From: CALAMD01 sp035301345
GTDB lineage: Bacteria; Bacillota; Bacilli; Bacillales; Amphibacillaceae
NCBI GenBank assembly: GCA_035301345.1
Contig: DATGUM010000005.1
Coordinates: 5,090-69,089 of the forward strand
DNA length: 64,000 nt
Direction: 5' to 3'
Position 1 is the first letter of the stretch. The number at the start of each line of letters is the position of its first letter. The notes under the pieces are model-generated. The model was not told the DNA's origin. It saw only the letters and a program-made list of their open reading frames with translations, and did no database searches. Below are positions 26,172-35,426 of this stretch, piece after piece. A program made the position numbers and the translations under genes.

Positions 26172-26471
26172 TTAGACGTCACCTTTGACGATATTTATAA
26201 TGTGTTTCCACGTGTCGACTTTTAGTACATCAAGTGGGGCGCCGTCACCGAGAACACCATAGCCAATAATCATACCAACAATAATTGCGAGGAAGCATAA
26301 TACGATAACGAGAACAATGCGCAACCAAATCGGAATAAGTCTTCTTCTTGGTAGCTTGTCAGTTTTTTCTTTTGAATCATGAGACGCGTTCTGTTGCTTA
26401 TCTGACTGATTCATCTCTTTTGAACGCGAGTTTTTCTGCTTTGTTTCTTCTTTTACATGTTTCGTTGACAT
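26172..26471 (-). CDS. EpuA-type small membrane protein (annotated as RNA polymerase beta-like)
   Basis: 99 residues from ATG 26471, chosen because AAGGAG precedes it at good distance; a GTG seven codons upstream also has a site (GGGAGG). A long charged N-terminal half (Lys, Glu, Ser, Gln rich) precedes one membrane helix (about 52-75) and the conserved end GYGVLGDGAPLDVLKVDTW. This matches the EpuA family (PF11772), often mislabelled as RNA polymerase beta subunit. Function is not established; the name comes from a proposed link to uptake or envelope function. Confidence 0.8.
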   Translation of the reverse strand: MSTKHVKEETKQKNSRSKEMNQSDKQQNASHDSKEKTDKLPRRRLIPIWLRIVLVIVLCFLAIIVGMIIGYGVLGDGAPLDVLKVDTWKHIINIVKGDV

Positions 26472-26510
26472 AAATTGTTCTCCTTCATCCACTTGCCCTC
26501 CCAGTTCACA

Positions 26511-27341
26511 TTATCTTAACTGGTTAATGAGGCCAAGCATTTGTTCACCCATCGTAATTGTTCGGGCATTGAACTGATAAGAACGTTGTGCTGTAATCAT
26601 ATCAGTCATTTCTTTTGATAAGTCGACGTTTGATTGTTCAAGAACGCCACTCTTTAAGATTTGTTCATCTGGATTTACTTGTTGGACAATTTCATTCAAG
26701 TTATAACCGAGTGCATCTTCATCAGAGATTCGGAAAAAATTATTCCCTTCACCCGTTAAAACGTGTGGACGAATGACTTCAACGACATTTAGTTGTCCGA
26801 CCATTTCACTCGCTTCCCCACGTCTAACGTAGACAGCCCCATTATCTTGAATCGTAATATCATCTATATCACCAGTTATTGTGATTGGTCCATTTTGTCC
26901 GAGGACTGGGTGGCCATCACTCGTCGCTAAAACGAGCGTATTTTCATCTGGTGTTCGCTGGAGGTAAAACGATCCGTCACGCGTATATAATGTTTCTGCA
27001 CCAGCACCACGATCAACTTGCACTTGGAACATATGACTTTTATTCGTTAATGCAACGTCTAATGCACGGTCTGTCGTTTTCATTGCTCCAGCGCTTAAGT
27101 TATTATTCGTAGAACTAACTCGTGCACCTGCACCAACACGCAAACCGTCTGGTGTTAGTCGTCCTGTCGCATTTTCTTCGTGCGTTAAGTTGTTGATCTG
27201 TTGGAATAATAATGACGAGAATTCTGTTTCTCGACTTTTATATCCTGCCGTATCACTGTTTGCAATATTATGGCCGACAGAATCTAATTGTTTTTGCAAT
27301 TGATTCATCGTCACTGCTGCTTGAACCATCATTCGCGACAT
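26511..27341 (-). CDS. flhP: Flagellar hook/rod protein FlhP
   Basis: 276 residues. Flagellar basal-body rod family: N-terminal MNQLQKQLDSVGHNIANSDTAGYKS and C-terminal QSNVDLSKEMTDMITAQRSYQFNARTI segment, which form the coiled coil that packs into the rod. In B. subtilis FlhO and FlhP build the distal rod and are encoded next to mbl, as here. Ribosome site AAGGAGG. It lies 40 bases downstream of flhO. The protein is exported by the flagellar type III system. Confidence 0.9.
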   Translation of the reverse strand: MSRMMVQAAVTMNQLQKQLDSVGHNIANSDTAGYKSRETEFSSLLFQQINNLTHEENATGRLTPDGLRVGAGARVSSTNNNLSAGAMKTTDRALDVALTNKSHMFQVQVDRGAGAETLYTRDGSFYLQRTPDENTLVLATSDGHPVLGQNGPITITGDIDDITIQDNGAVYVRRGEASEMVGQLNVVEVIRPHVLTGEGNNFFRISDEDALGYNLNEIVQQVNPDEQILKSGVLEQSNVDLSKEMTDMITAQRSYQFNARTITMGEQMLGLINQLR

Positions 27342-27381
27342 CGTTCGTCCTCCTTGTATTTATATCATTCATTGTTTATTT

Positions 27382-28188
27382 TTAACCAATACGACCAATT
27401 TCTGTGACTGCTTTTTCCATACTTTCATCGTAAGCTCGCAAGACACGCTGATTCATTTCAAACACACGATATGCTTCCATCATTTCTGTCATCGTTCGTC
27501 CTGCGTCAACGTTTGATCGTTCAAGAAATCCTTGAGCGACTTCGAATGTTACGTCACCTGGAACGGGTACACCTTCACCCGCAAACAAGTCTGTTCCTTC
27601 TTTAACGAGCTCATCAGTGTTTTCAACGTAAGAAATACCGAGTGGAAAATCGCCTGCTACTGTTTGCACGACACCATTTTGTGTCACGTTAAATTCAACA
27701 CCGTCAGTGTTTATCTGATTGCCATTGCTATCTAACACATAATACCCGTCATTCGTTACGAGAAAACCTTCTTGGTCAACTGTAAAGTTACCGTTTCGCG
27801 TATAACGGATATCTCCTGCCCCATTTTGTACGGTAAAAAAGAGACTGCCATTTTCATCAGGCATGTTACCGTTCATAAGCGCAACGTCTGTCGGTATTTG
27901 TGTTTCACGCATATCACCTTGCACGTGGTTTGGTACCATTTCCTGTGCGTACACACCTGTATTGAGTGGGCCGACTTCGTTCGTTTGCCTAATGTTCAGC
28001 CCGTTCTCTGTCGGTACGTGGTTAAGTGCCCCTACTTGTTGTAAAAGCATTTCTGGAAATGCCCTTAACGTCGTCTGGTCTGCTTTGTAGCCTGGTGTAT
28101 TAGCATTCGCAATATTATTGGCTAATGCTTCTTGCTGACGTTGTTGTGAGATCATTCCAGATGCAGCTGTATAAAATCCCCTTAACAT
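27382..28188 (-). CDS. flhO: Flagellar hook/rod protein FlhO
   Basis: 268 residues, paralogue of the neighbouring flhP product. N-terminal LRGFYTAASGMISQQRQQEALANNIANANTPGYK and C-terminal GFLERSNVDAGRTMTEMMEAYRVFEMNQR are the rod family signatures. Shows the organism has the distal part of the flagellar rod; the main fla/che operon is not in the window. AGGGGTGG ribosome site. Confidence 0.9.
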   Translation of the reverse strand: MLRGFYTAASGMISQQRQQEALANNIANANTPGYKADQTTLRAFPEMLLQQVGALNHVPTENGLNIRQTNEVGPLNTGVYAQEMVPNHVQGDMRETQIPTDVALMNGNMPDENGSLFFTVQNGAGDIRYTRNGNFTVDQEGFLVTNDGYYVLDSNGNQINTDGVEFNVTQNGVVQTVAGDFPLGISYVENTDELVKEGTDLFAGEGVPVPGDVTFEVAQGFLERSNVDAGRTMTEMMEAYRVFEMNQRVLRAYDESMEKAVTEIGRIG

Positions 28189-28230
28189 ATTTTTCCACCC
28201 CTTTATTCAAACGCACGTTCATTCTAGTGA

Positions 28231-29232
28231 TTAGATTGCACGCTTTTTCTTCACTTTATCAAGTTTGCTTAATAAAATACCTGTTCCTTTTGCTACACAA
28301 TTCATCGGCTCTTCTGCAATGAATACAGGTACTTTTAGTTCTTCGGCTAACAGTTGGTCAATACCATGAATCATCGCTCCGCCGCCTGTTAAAATAACGC
28401 CACGATCAATAATATCTGCTGAAAGCTCAGGTGGTGTTTTTTCTAAGACGAGCTTTGCAGCTTTCGTAATGCCTGAAACTGGCTCACGAAGTGCTTCTTC
28501 GATTTCTTTCGATTCTACCGTAATCGTACGTGGTAAACCACTTACCATATCACGTCCACGGATTTCAATTTCTTCATCACGTGAACCTTCAAACACTGTT
28601 GCAACATTTACTTTAATGTCTTCAGCTGTACGTTCACCAATTAATAATTTATATTCGTTTTTAATGTATTGTAAAATAGCAATGTCGAAGTTATCTCCTG
28701 CGACTTTGATTGATTCTGCTGTTACAATATCACCCATTGATAAAACCGCAATGTCTGTCGTACCTCCACCGATGTCAATAACCATGTTACCGCTCGGTTG
28801 GAAGATGTCCATACCTGCTCCAATCGCAGCTACTTTCGGTTCTTCTTCTAAAAAGATTTGCTTACCGCCTGATTTTTCCGCTGCTTCTTTAATCGCTTTT
28901 TGCTCAACTTTCGTAATGTTCGTTGGGCAGCAAATGAGCATGCGTGGCTTCGATAAGAATCCTTTCACTTTGATTTTATCAATAAAGTGTTTTAACATCG
29001 CTTCAGTGACGTCAAAGTCTGCAATAACACCTTCTTTTAATGGACGTGTTACTTCAATATTTCCTGGTGTACGACCGACCATTAAATAAGCTTCTTCACC
29101 GACGTCTAAAACTTTACCCGTGCGGCGTTCCATAGCAACTACTGCTGGTTCATTTAAAACGATTCCTTTACCCTTTATATGAATTAAAACGTTTGCTGTA
29201 CCTAAGTCAATACCAATATCTCTGGAAAACAT
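28231..29232 (-). CDS. mbl: Cell-shape actin homologue Mbl
   Basis: 333 residues. MreB/Mbl family: nucleotide-binding IGIDLGTANVLIHIKGKGIV, the adenosine part NMVIDIGGGTTDIAVLS and ILTGGGAMIHGI. Placement next to flhO/flhP and the ending KKKRAI suit Mbl rather than MreB. It forms membrane-associated filaments that guide lateral wall synthesis, so the cell is expected to be rod-shaped. TTAGGAGG ribosome site. In B. subtilis spoIIID lies directly upstream; here it is absent. Confidence 0.93.
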   Translation of the reverse strand: MFSRDIGIDLGTANVLIHIKGKGIVLNEPAVVAMERRTGKVLDVGEEAYLMVGRTPGNIEVTRPLKEGVIADFDVTEAMLKHFIDKIKVKGFLSKPRMLICCPTNITKVEQKAIKEAAEKSGGKQIFLEEEPKVAAIGAGMDIFQPSGNMVIDIGGGTTDIAVLSMGDIVTAESIKVAGDNFDIAILQYIKNEYKLLIGERTAEDIKVNVATVFEGSRDEEIEIRGRDMVSGLPRTITVESKEIEEALREPVSGITKAAKLVLEKTPPELSADIIDRGVILTGGGAMIHGIDQLLAEELKVPVFIAEEPMNCVAKGTGILLSKLDKVKKKRAI

Positions 29233-29408
29233 TCGTAAAATCCTCCTAATTATAAATCCTTCTCACACGTATGCAAAATACGCTATGCTACTAACTATAC
29301 ATTTTACCACAAATCTCATCTGTAAAGAATAAAACTAAACAATATATTGTAATTTTTAACAAATCGTAATAAAGATGAGACATTCTTCTTTTTCCTCGAT
29401 AAAAAAAT

Positions 29409-29454
29409 AAAATCGGTGATGTTTATCTAATATTCGATAAGCATGACCGATTTT
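29409..29454 (-). terminator. Terminator after murAA
   Basis: AAAATCGGT-G-ATG-T-TTATC pairs with GATAA-G-CAT-G-ACCGATTTT, T-rich on the minus strand side (29401-29408). Confidence 0.85.
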
Positions 29455-29497
29455 AACGTCTATAGATGTAAATGCTTTTATGACATGTTATAACGAT

Positions 29498-30802
29498 TTA
29501 AATAACTTGTTCAAATGATTTTTTCGATGTAGGTGTCGGTTCTTCATCGTTGATGCGTTTAATATCTGCACCTAAGCTAGCTAGTTTTTTCTCAAAATCG
29601 ACGTACCCGCGATCGATATGACGTAGTTCAGTAACACGTGTATATCCTTCTGCGACTAGTCCTGCTAGAACGAGCGCTGCTCCTGCACGTAAATCTGTTG
29701 CAGCAACTTCTGCGCCTTGTAATTTGCTAGGTCCTTCAACGACGACGCTTCGTCCTTCGATTTTCGTTTGTGCGTTCATGCGGCGGAATTCTTCCACGTG
29801 CATAAAACGATTTTCAAACACAGTTTCTGTAATGACACTCGTTCCTTCAGCAACAAGCATAAGTGCCATCATTTGCGATTGCATATCTGTCGGGAATCCA
29901 GGATGTGGCAACGTCTTGATGTCTGTTGCTTTAATCGTCTCTGGTCCTTGAACGCGTAAACCATTTCCTTCTTCAGTAATAACGACGTTCATTTCCTCTA
30001 ATTTAGAGATAACTGAGCGTAAATGTTGTGCCTCAACATTTTCAACGAGAACGTTCCCACCTGTAATTGCTGCAGCAACCATAAACGTTCCTGCTTCAAT
30101 ACGGTCTGAAATCATCGTATGCGTCACACCTGTTAAGTGGCTTACACCAGTAATTTTAATCGTTTCTGTTCCTGCACCAACAATTTTTCCACCCATTTTG
30201 TTAATGAAGTTAGCTAAGTCGACAATTTCAGGTTCTTTTGCACAGTTTTCTAAAATTGTTACACCCTCAGCTAAAGATGCTGCCATAATAATGTTCTCTG
30301 TCGCACCAACACTTGGCATATCTAAGTAAATTTTCGCTCCTTGTAAACGACCATCTACTTTTACTTCAACGTACCCATTACCTAAATGGACGTCTGCACC
30401 CATTGCTTCAAAACCTTTTAAATGGAGGTCAATTGGACGCGATCCAATTGCACAACCACCTGGCATAGCAACTTTTGCATGTCCATATCTCGCTAATAAA
30501 GGTCCTAACACTAAGAAAGATGCACGCATTTTTCTGACGAACTCAAAAGGTGCCTCTGTCGTCAGCATGCCTGTTGCATCAACTGTTACTGTTTCATTTT
30601 CAAATATTACATTTGCATTCATATTCGTCAAAACTTCGTTAATCGTATAAACATCTGCTAATACAGGTACATCTTTAATAACACTTTTACCTTCGCTCGC
30701 TAGTAAGCTTGCAGCAATCACTGGTAGTACAGCATTTTTCGCCCCAGCAACTTTCACCGAACCGTTGAGTTGCTGACCGCCTTTAATGACGATTTTTTCC
30801 AT
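29498..30802 (-). CDS. murAA: UDP-N-acetylglucosamine 1-carboxyvinyltransferase MurA1
   Basis: 434 residues from ATG 30802, which has AAGGAG eight bases upstream; the open frame extends six codons further but that would place the ribosome site inside the gene. EPT-synthase fold; MPGGCAIGSRPIDLH carries the fosfomycin-target Cys, and KNAVLPVIAASLL is the N-terminal substrate loop. First committed step of peptidoglycan synthesis (PEP plus UDP-GlcNAc). A second MurA is encoded at 58106. In B. subtilis spoIID and spoIIQ lie downstream of murAA; here mbl follows immediately after the terminator. Confidence 0.95.
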   Translation of the reverse strand: MEKIVIKGGQQLNGSVKVAGAKNAVLPVIAASLLASEGKSVIKDVPVLADVYTINEVLTNMNANVIFENETVTVDATGMLTTEAPFEFVRKMRASFLVLGPLLARYGHAKVAMPGGCAIGSRPIDLHLKGFEAMGADVHLGNGYVEVKVDGRLQGAKIYLDMPSVGATENIIMAASLAEGVTILENCAKEPEIVDLANFINKMGGKIVGAGTETIKITGVSHLTGVTHTMISDRIEAGTFMVAAAITGGNVLVENVEAQHLRSVISKLEEMNVVITEEGNGLRVQGPETIKATDIKTLPHPGFPTDMQSQMMALMLVAEGTSVITETVFENRFMHVEEFRRMNAQTKIEGRSVVVEGPSKLQGAEVAATDLRAGAALVLAGLVAEGYTRVTELRHIDRGYVDFEKKLASLGADIKRINDEEPTPTSKKSFEQVI

Positions 30803-31036
30803 GTTTTTAATCTCCTTCAAATTCCATTTCTATCTTTTGTATGTTTCATTATACGTTTAATGTTTAGTTGTATATTTATTATGATAAATATTGTCAGTTT
30901 CTTTTTTAGTTAAAAGTTTTCATTTAAAATTAAGCCCACAAAAGATATTATATCATGGTTGACAGAGATTGTAAAAGCGTATTTTATAGGACTCTTAGCC
31001 TTATTTTGAACATTTCATGGCAAAAGGTGTTATTTA
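30803..31036. other. Intergenic between ywzB and murAA
   Basis: About 230 AT-rich bases; a TATAAT-like hexamer lies near 30847-30853 on the minus strand but its -35 is poor. No gene. B. subtilis ywmB, which sits here, is absent. Confidence 0.4.
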
Positions 31037-31267
31037 TTAAAATAAATACATTAAATCTTGTGACCATTGTAAAATATCTAGGAAAAATCGACTAACAGAA
31101 CTACCGATTACGATTGTTAAAAAGACAATTAGTATTCGCGCTTCAGTAACTTTTCCTTTCCGAATGAGTGGATCTAAATTAATAGAAGATAAAACGCGCC
31201 ACGTTAAATAAATAAAAATAATGTGTGAAAAAATACTAACAATTGCTAATTGACCAATAAGTAACAT
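31037..31267 (-). CDS. ywzB: DUF1146 small membrane protein (YwzB)
   Basis: 76 residues from ATG 31267 behind GGTGG (GTG three codons earlier is possible). Two membrane helices (about 5-25 and 45-68) joined by a loop with the family signature TWRVLSSINLDPLIRKGK. DUF1146/YwzB proteins are conserved next to atpC and murAA in bacilli. Function unknown. Confidence 0.85.
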   Translation of the reverse strand: MLLIGQLAIVSIFSHIIFIYLTWRVLSSINLDPLIRKGKVTEARILIVFLTIVIGSSVSRFFLDILQWSQDLMYLF

Positions 31268-31324
31268 ACATACCACCTTACTTTTTATTTCTCTATGAGT
31301 GAATCATATTTCCTGGGTAATATT

Positions 31325-32152
31325 TTATTCGTTCATTAATTGTGTGACTTCCCCGTATGGCATCACATCATCCATCATGCGGTGGAACGTTCCTTCATTA
31401 ATAAGTTCCTCGCCAATGTGTTTAACTAGTGTTGCAGATGCTCGAAATGGCGCCGAACCTGAACTTACTCTTTCGATGCCGATGTTTGTTAAAGTTTCCA
31501 TTGTCGGTAAAGCTTGTGCTGCTAATAAATTAATCGGTACGGAGATTTCCTTTCTCACGCGTTCAATCGTTGACTCATCTGTTAAACCAGGAATAAAAAT
31601 ACAATCAGCGCCTGCTCGTTCAAAAGCGTTTGCGCGTTTAACTGTTTCGGTGAATTTCATTTCTTCATCGCCGACGTTTAACCAGTACGTATCTGTTCTC
31701 GCGTTTAGAAATACAGGGTTTTCTTCAGATAATTGTTTTATTGCCGTAATTTTTTCTACTTGTGCGTCAAGATCGTGTAATGGGTCAGACGCATTTCCTG
31801 TACCATCTTCTAAGTTAATGCCGACTGCTCCTGTTTTGATGATTCGCTTTATATTTTCTATGATTTCAGTTGTTGTCTCGCCGTAACCAGTTTCTATGTC
31901 GACGGTTACTGGGATATTGACGGATGATACGATCCGTTTAACAGCAATGAGCATTTCTTCAAACCGTATATGTTCACCATCTTTATAGCCGAGCGATGTA
32001 GCGATGCCTGCGCTCGTCGTTCCAAGTGCTTTGAATCCGCACTGTTCAAACATTACGGCGCTTATAACGTCCCAAGCGTTCGGGAGAATAAACGTCGCTT
32101 GTTGTTCATGTAATTGACGAAAGGTTGTCATCTGTTGTGAGTTGTTTTTCAT
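31325..32152 (-). CDS. Isocitrate lyase/PEP mutase superfamily enzyme
   Basis: 275 residues. TIM-barrel of the PEP-mutase/isocitrate lyase family: FILPNAWDVISAVMFEQ, TTSAGIATSLGY, VTVDIETGYG with a metal-binding Asp, and GINLEDGTG with a Glu. The KKCGH lyase loop of isocitrate and methylisocitrate lyases is missing, which points to the oxaloacetate decarboxylase/phosphonomutase-like subgroup. Exact substrate unknown. The gene stands between ywzB and atpC, a place where B. subtilis has no such gene, so it is probably a lineage-specific insertion. Confidence 0.8.
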   Translation of the reverse strand: MKNNSQQMTTFRQLHEQQATFILPNAWDVISAVMFEQCGFKALGTTSAGIATSLGYKDGEHIRFEEMLIAVKRIVSSVNIPVTVDIETGYGETTTEIIENIKRIIKTGAVGINLEDGTGNASDPLHDLDAQVEKITAIKQLSEENPVFLNARTDTYWLNVGDEEMKFTETVKRANAFERAGADCIFIPGLTDESTIERVRKEISVPINLLAAQALPTMETLTNIGIERVSSGSAPFRASATLVKHIGEELINEGTFHRMMDDVMPYGEVTQLMNE

Positions 32153-32240
32153 GTGTGTGATAGCCTCTTCTCTACATTTTCATTTGTATGTATCATAACA
32201 TAATGTTATTAAGAGAAAGAATTGATATGGTTCGAAGGAT

Positions 32241-32284
32241 AAAAAACAAAAAACCTCTTATGCCTAATTAGGATAAGAGGTTTT
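32241..32284 (-). terminator. Terminator of the atp operon
   Basis: Perfect stem AAAACCTCTTAT/ATAAGAGGTTTT with an 11-base loop right after the atpC stop, followed on the minus strand by TTTGTTTTTT. Confidence 0.93.
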
Positions 32285-32288
32285 ACAT

Positions 32289-32684
32289 TTAATTTGAAAC
32301 AGATAAGCGATTAATAGCTCGTCTAAGTGCTAATTCTGCACGACGGACATCAATGTCTGCCGTTTGTTGCTCAAGTCTTTTTTGTGCTCTTTCTTTTGCT
32401 CGTTGTGCACGTTCAACGTCAATTTCATCTGCATTTTCAGCAGATTGAGCAAGAATTGTTAATGATTCTGGCCTAACTTCTAAAAATCCACCGTTAACTG
32501 CCAACTTCTTTTCTTGTTCATTTTGTTTTAAACGAACAGTACTAATTGCTAACGGAGCAACTAATGGAATGTGCCCTGGTAAAATACCGAGCTCTCCACT
32601 TTCTGCTTTACAGCTAACCATTTCAAAGTCATCAGTTAAGACGGGACCATCAGGTGTAACAACACTTACATTTAGTGTTTTCAA
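32289..32684 (-). CDS. atpC: ATP synthase epsilon subunit
   Basis: 131 residues, TTG start after GGAGGGG. N-terminal beta sandwich (LNVSVVTPDGPVL, GELGILPGHIPLVAPL) and two C-terminal helices. It couples rotation to the gamma subunit and can inhibit ATP hydrolysis. It is separated from atpD by 329 bases of repeat sequence, unlike the tight spacing in relatives. Confidence 0.95.
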   Translation of the reverse strand: MKTLNVSVVTPDGPVLTDDFEMVSCKAESGELGILPGHIPLVAPLAISTVRLKQNEQEKKLAVNGGFLEVRPESLTILAQSAENADEIDVERAQRAKERAQKRLEQQTADIDVRRAELALRRAINRLSVSN

Positions 32685-32748
32685 CTGTAACCCCTCCTAA
32701 ACATACACTACTTTTATTACCTACTCGCTCAAATCATCGAACGAGTCG

Positions 32749-33010
32749 CTTTCGCTTTTGGTTTTCATCTAGCTTAAGAGATCAATGACTAGCAAACTTC
32801 AAGTTGCTGACTACGATAAGTCAACATCAGCTCCTTACGTCGCTGTGTTTCCTTTTTGTACGTCATTAAACGATCTCTTTCGCTTTTGGTTTTCATCTAG
32901 CTTAAACGCCTAGTCCCTCGAGGTTTTAAGTCACTCTTCTATGTGGCAAAGTACGCTACTTAGAAGAGTGTCTTAAACTTGTCGGGGCTACCAAGGTGCT
33001 TTCGCTTTTG
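32749..33010. repeat. Tandem repeat element between atpD and atpC
   Basis: A 29-base sequence beginning CTTTCGCTTTTGGTTTTCAT occurs identically at 32749-32777 and 32877-32905, and its first 12 bases recur at 32999-33010, giving two units of 128 and 122 bases. The second unit contains a long hairpin (TTAAG-T-CACTCTTCTA pairs with TAGAAGAGTG-T-CTTAA, about 32920-32970) flanked by near-complementary TAGTCCC and GGGGCTA. It resembles the GCCTAG...CCTCGAG and GTCGGGGCT palindromic repeats scattered in several Bacillaceae genomes (recollection, not checked). Lies inside the atp operon transcript. Confidence 0.8.
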
Positions 33011-33013
33011 AAC

Positions 33014-34423
33014 TTACATATTTTCTGCTTTTTCGAGTACTTCTTCAATGCGTCCGACTAAACGGAATGCATCTTCAGGAATGTGGTCGTATTTACCAGA
33101 AAGGATTTCTTTGAATCCTTGTACTGTTTCTTCTACTGGTACGTATGATCCTTCTTGTCCTGTGAACTGCTCCGCAACGTGGAAGTTTTGTGATAAGAAG
33201 AACTGAACACGACGTGCACGTGATACAGTTTGCTTATCTTCATCAGATAACTCGTCCATTCCAAGAATAGCGATAATATCTTGTAGTTCACGGTAACGCT
33301 GTAATGTACGTTGAACTTCTAATGCAATTGCATAATGCTCTTCACCTACAACTGCAGGGTCAAGTGCTCTTGATGTAGAAGCTAACGGGTCAACTGCTGG
33401 ATAAATTCCTTGTTCAGTTAGTCCACGGTCTAAGTTCGTCGTTGCATCTAAGTGTGTAAACGTAGTTGCTGGTGCCGGGTCCGTGTAGTCATCCGCTGGT
33501 ACGTAAATTGCTTGGATTGACGTAACTGATCCTTTGTTCGTTGACGTGATTCTCTCTTGTAACTGACCCATTTCCGTTGCTAATGTTGGCTGGTAACCAA
33601 CCGCTGACGGCATACGGCCAAGTAAAGCAGAAACTTCTGAACCTGCTTGTGTGAAGCGGAAGATATTATCGATAAAGAATAACACGTCTTGTCCTTCTTC
33701 ATCACGGAAGAATTCTGCCATTGTTAATCCTGTTAAAGCAACACGCATACGTGCACCTGGTGGTTCGTTCATCTGTCCGAATACCATTGCCGTTTTATCA
33801 ATAACGCCTGAGTCCTTCATTTCGAAGTATAAGTCGTTACCTTCACGCGTACGCTCTCCAACACCTGCGAAAACGGAAATACCTCCGTGCTCTTGTGCGA
33901 TGTTGTTAATTAATTCCTGAATTAAAACTGTTTTACCTACTCCTGCGCCACCGAAGAGTCCGATCTTTCCACCCTTGATGTATGGTGCTAATAAGTCTAC
34001 AACTTTAATACCTGTTTCTAAAATTTCTGTTTCTGTTGATAAGTCTTCATATTGTGGAGCACTTCTATGGATTGGGTCACGGCGTGCATCGTCTGCAACC
34101 GGCTCATCTAAGTCAATGTTATCTCCAAGAACGTTGAAAACACGTCCTAATGTTACTTCACCTACAGGAACAGAAATAGGGTTATTTAAGTTCGTTACTT
34201 TCATGCCACGTTGAAGTCCATCTGTAGATGACATAGCGATTGTACGTACTGTGCTATCACCTAAGTGTAGGGCAACTTCTAACGTTAGTGCTTCTTTATT
34301 ATCAGCATCTTCGTTCGCATCATTATCAACGACTAGTGCTGTATAAATATCCGGTAGTTGGCCGCCTTCGAACTTTACGTCAACTACAGGGCCCATCACT
34401 TGGATTACATACCCTTTACTCAT
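33014..34423 (-). CDS. atpD: ATP synthase beta subunit
   Basis: 469 residues from ATG 34423 (GGAGGG upstream; a TTG one codon earlier is possible). Walker A GGAGVGKTV, catalytic Glu in GERTREGND, Walker B VLFFIDNIFR. Catalytic subunit of F1. Full length and all motifs intact. The 3' neighbour atpC follows only after the repeat element. Confidence 0.97.
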   Translation of the reverse strand: MSKGYVIQVMGPVVDVKFEGGQLPDIYTALVVDNDANEDADNKEALTLEVALHLGDSTVRTIAMSSTDGLQRGMKVTNLNNPISVPVGEVTLGRVFNVLGDNIDLDEPVADDARRDPIHRSAPQYEDLSTETEILETGIKVVDLLAPYIKGGKIGLFGGAGVGKTVLIQELINNIAQEHGGISVFAGVGERTREGNDLYFEMKDSGVIDKTAMVFGQMNEPPGARMRVALTGLTMAEFFRDEEGQDVLFFIDNIFRFTQAGSEVSALLGRMPSAVGYQPTLATEMGQLQERITSTNKGSVTSIQAIYVPADDYTDPAPATTFTHLDATTNLDRGLTEQGIYPAVDPLASTSRALDPAVVGEEHYAIALEVQRTLQRYRELQDIIAILGMDELSDEDKQTVSRARRVQFFLSQNFHVAEQFTGQEGSYVPVEETVQGFKEILSGKYDHIPEDAFRLVGRIEEVLEKAENM

Positions 34424-34454
34424 CAAATTCCCTCCAAACTTACTTTTGAATAAT

Positions 34455-35315
34455 TTATTCTAATGCGGCTACTCCACCAATAATTTCCGTAATTTCTTGT
34501 GTAATCGCGGCTTGACGTGCTCGGTTATACATTAACGTTAAGTCTCCGATTAACTCTTCTGCGTTATCTGTTGCACTACGCATCGCAGTCATTCGGGCAG
34601 CGTGTTCACTCGCTTTTCCTTGTAATAATGCACCGAAAATTGCACTTTCTGCATATTGTGGTAATAGCGTCTCTAAAATTTCTTCTTGACCTGGTTCGTA
34701 TTCGTAGTCAGCGCTCATACCGCCTTCATCACTAAAGTCAGTGATTGGTAAAAGCTTCGTTGACGTTGGAACTTGAGATAAAACACTCTCGTAATGGTTG
34801 TAAAAGATGTTCAGTTCATCAATCGCTCCGTCAATGTACATTTGTACAGCTTGTGAAGCTAGTTCTTTGATGTCTGCGAACGTTGGATGGTCAGATACAC
34901 CTAGTATACTTTGCGATACGGGAATGTCTCGATTGCGACAATAATCATAACCGATACGACCGACAGCGATCACTGTATATTCGTCAGTTGATTGATGTTT
35001 TTCTTCAATCGTTTTTTGGAAGTGACGAAGCACACTACTGTTATATGCCCCGGCTAATCCCCTATCTGACGTAATAATTAAATAACCAGTTTTCTTTACG
35101 TCACGAGTGACGAGCATCGGATGTGATGGGTTAGATATTTTTTGCGCGATATTCGTTACAACTGCACGGATTTTTTCACTGTACGGGAAAAATGAACGTG
35201 TCTTTTCTTCTGCACGACTCATTTTTGATGCCGAAACCATTTCCATTGCTGTCGTAATTTGTTTCGTTTTAACGGTCGAATCAATTCGACCTTTTATATC
35301 TCTAAGCGATCCCAA
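34455..35315 (-). CDS. atpG: ATP synthase gamma subunit
   Basis: 286 residues, TTG start after GAGTGG. Two long terminal helices that form the rotor shaft: SLRDIKGRIDSTVKTKQIT at the start and SATDNAEELIGDLTLMYNRA near the end, with the Rossmann-like middle. Typical length. Lies 31 bases upstream of atpD. Confidence 0.95.
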   Translation of the reverse strand: MGSLRDIKGRIDSTVKTKQITTAMEMVSASKMSRAEEKTRSFFPYSEKIRAVVTNIAQKISNPSHPMLVTRDVKKTGYLIITSDRGLAGAYNSSVLRHFQKTIEEKHQSTDEYTVIAVGRIGYDYCRNRDIPVSQSILGVSDHPTFADIKELASQAVQMYIDGAIDELNIFYNHYESVLSQVPTSTKLLPITDFSDEGGMSADYEYEPGQEEILETLLPQYAESAIFGALLQGKASEHAARMTAMRSATDNAEELIGDLTLMYNRARQAAITQEITEIIGGVAALE

Positions 35316-35426
35316 GTATTTTCACCACTCTTTCTTTGCAGATATCGTCTGCTCTGTATAAGTGTCTTTAAAATATGCGACATATTAAGCAAACTCATAT
35401 GCAATGATTCATTACATACGATTTAC

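Noticed and set aside
32749..33010. Direct repeats that could suggest a CRISPR array
   Set aside because: Only two full copies, a 29-bp repeat spaced by about 95-100 bp, with palindromic content in the spacer and no cas genes; a palindromic intergenic repeat fits better.
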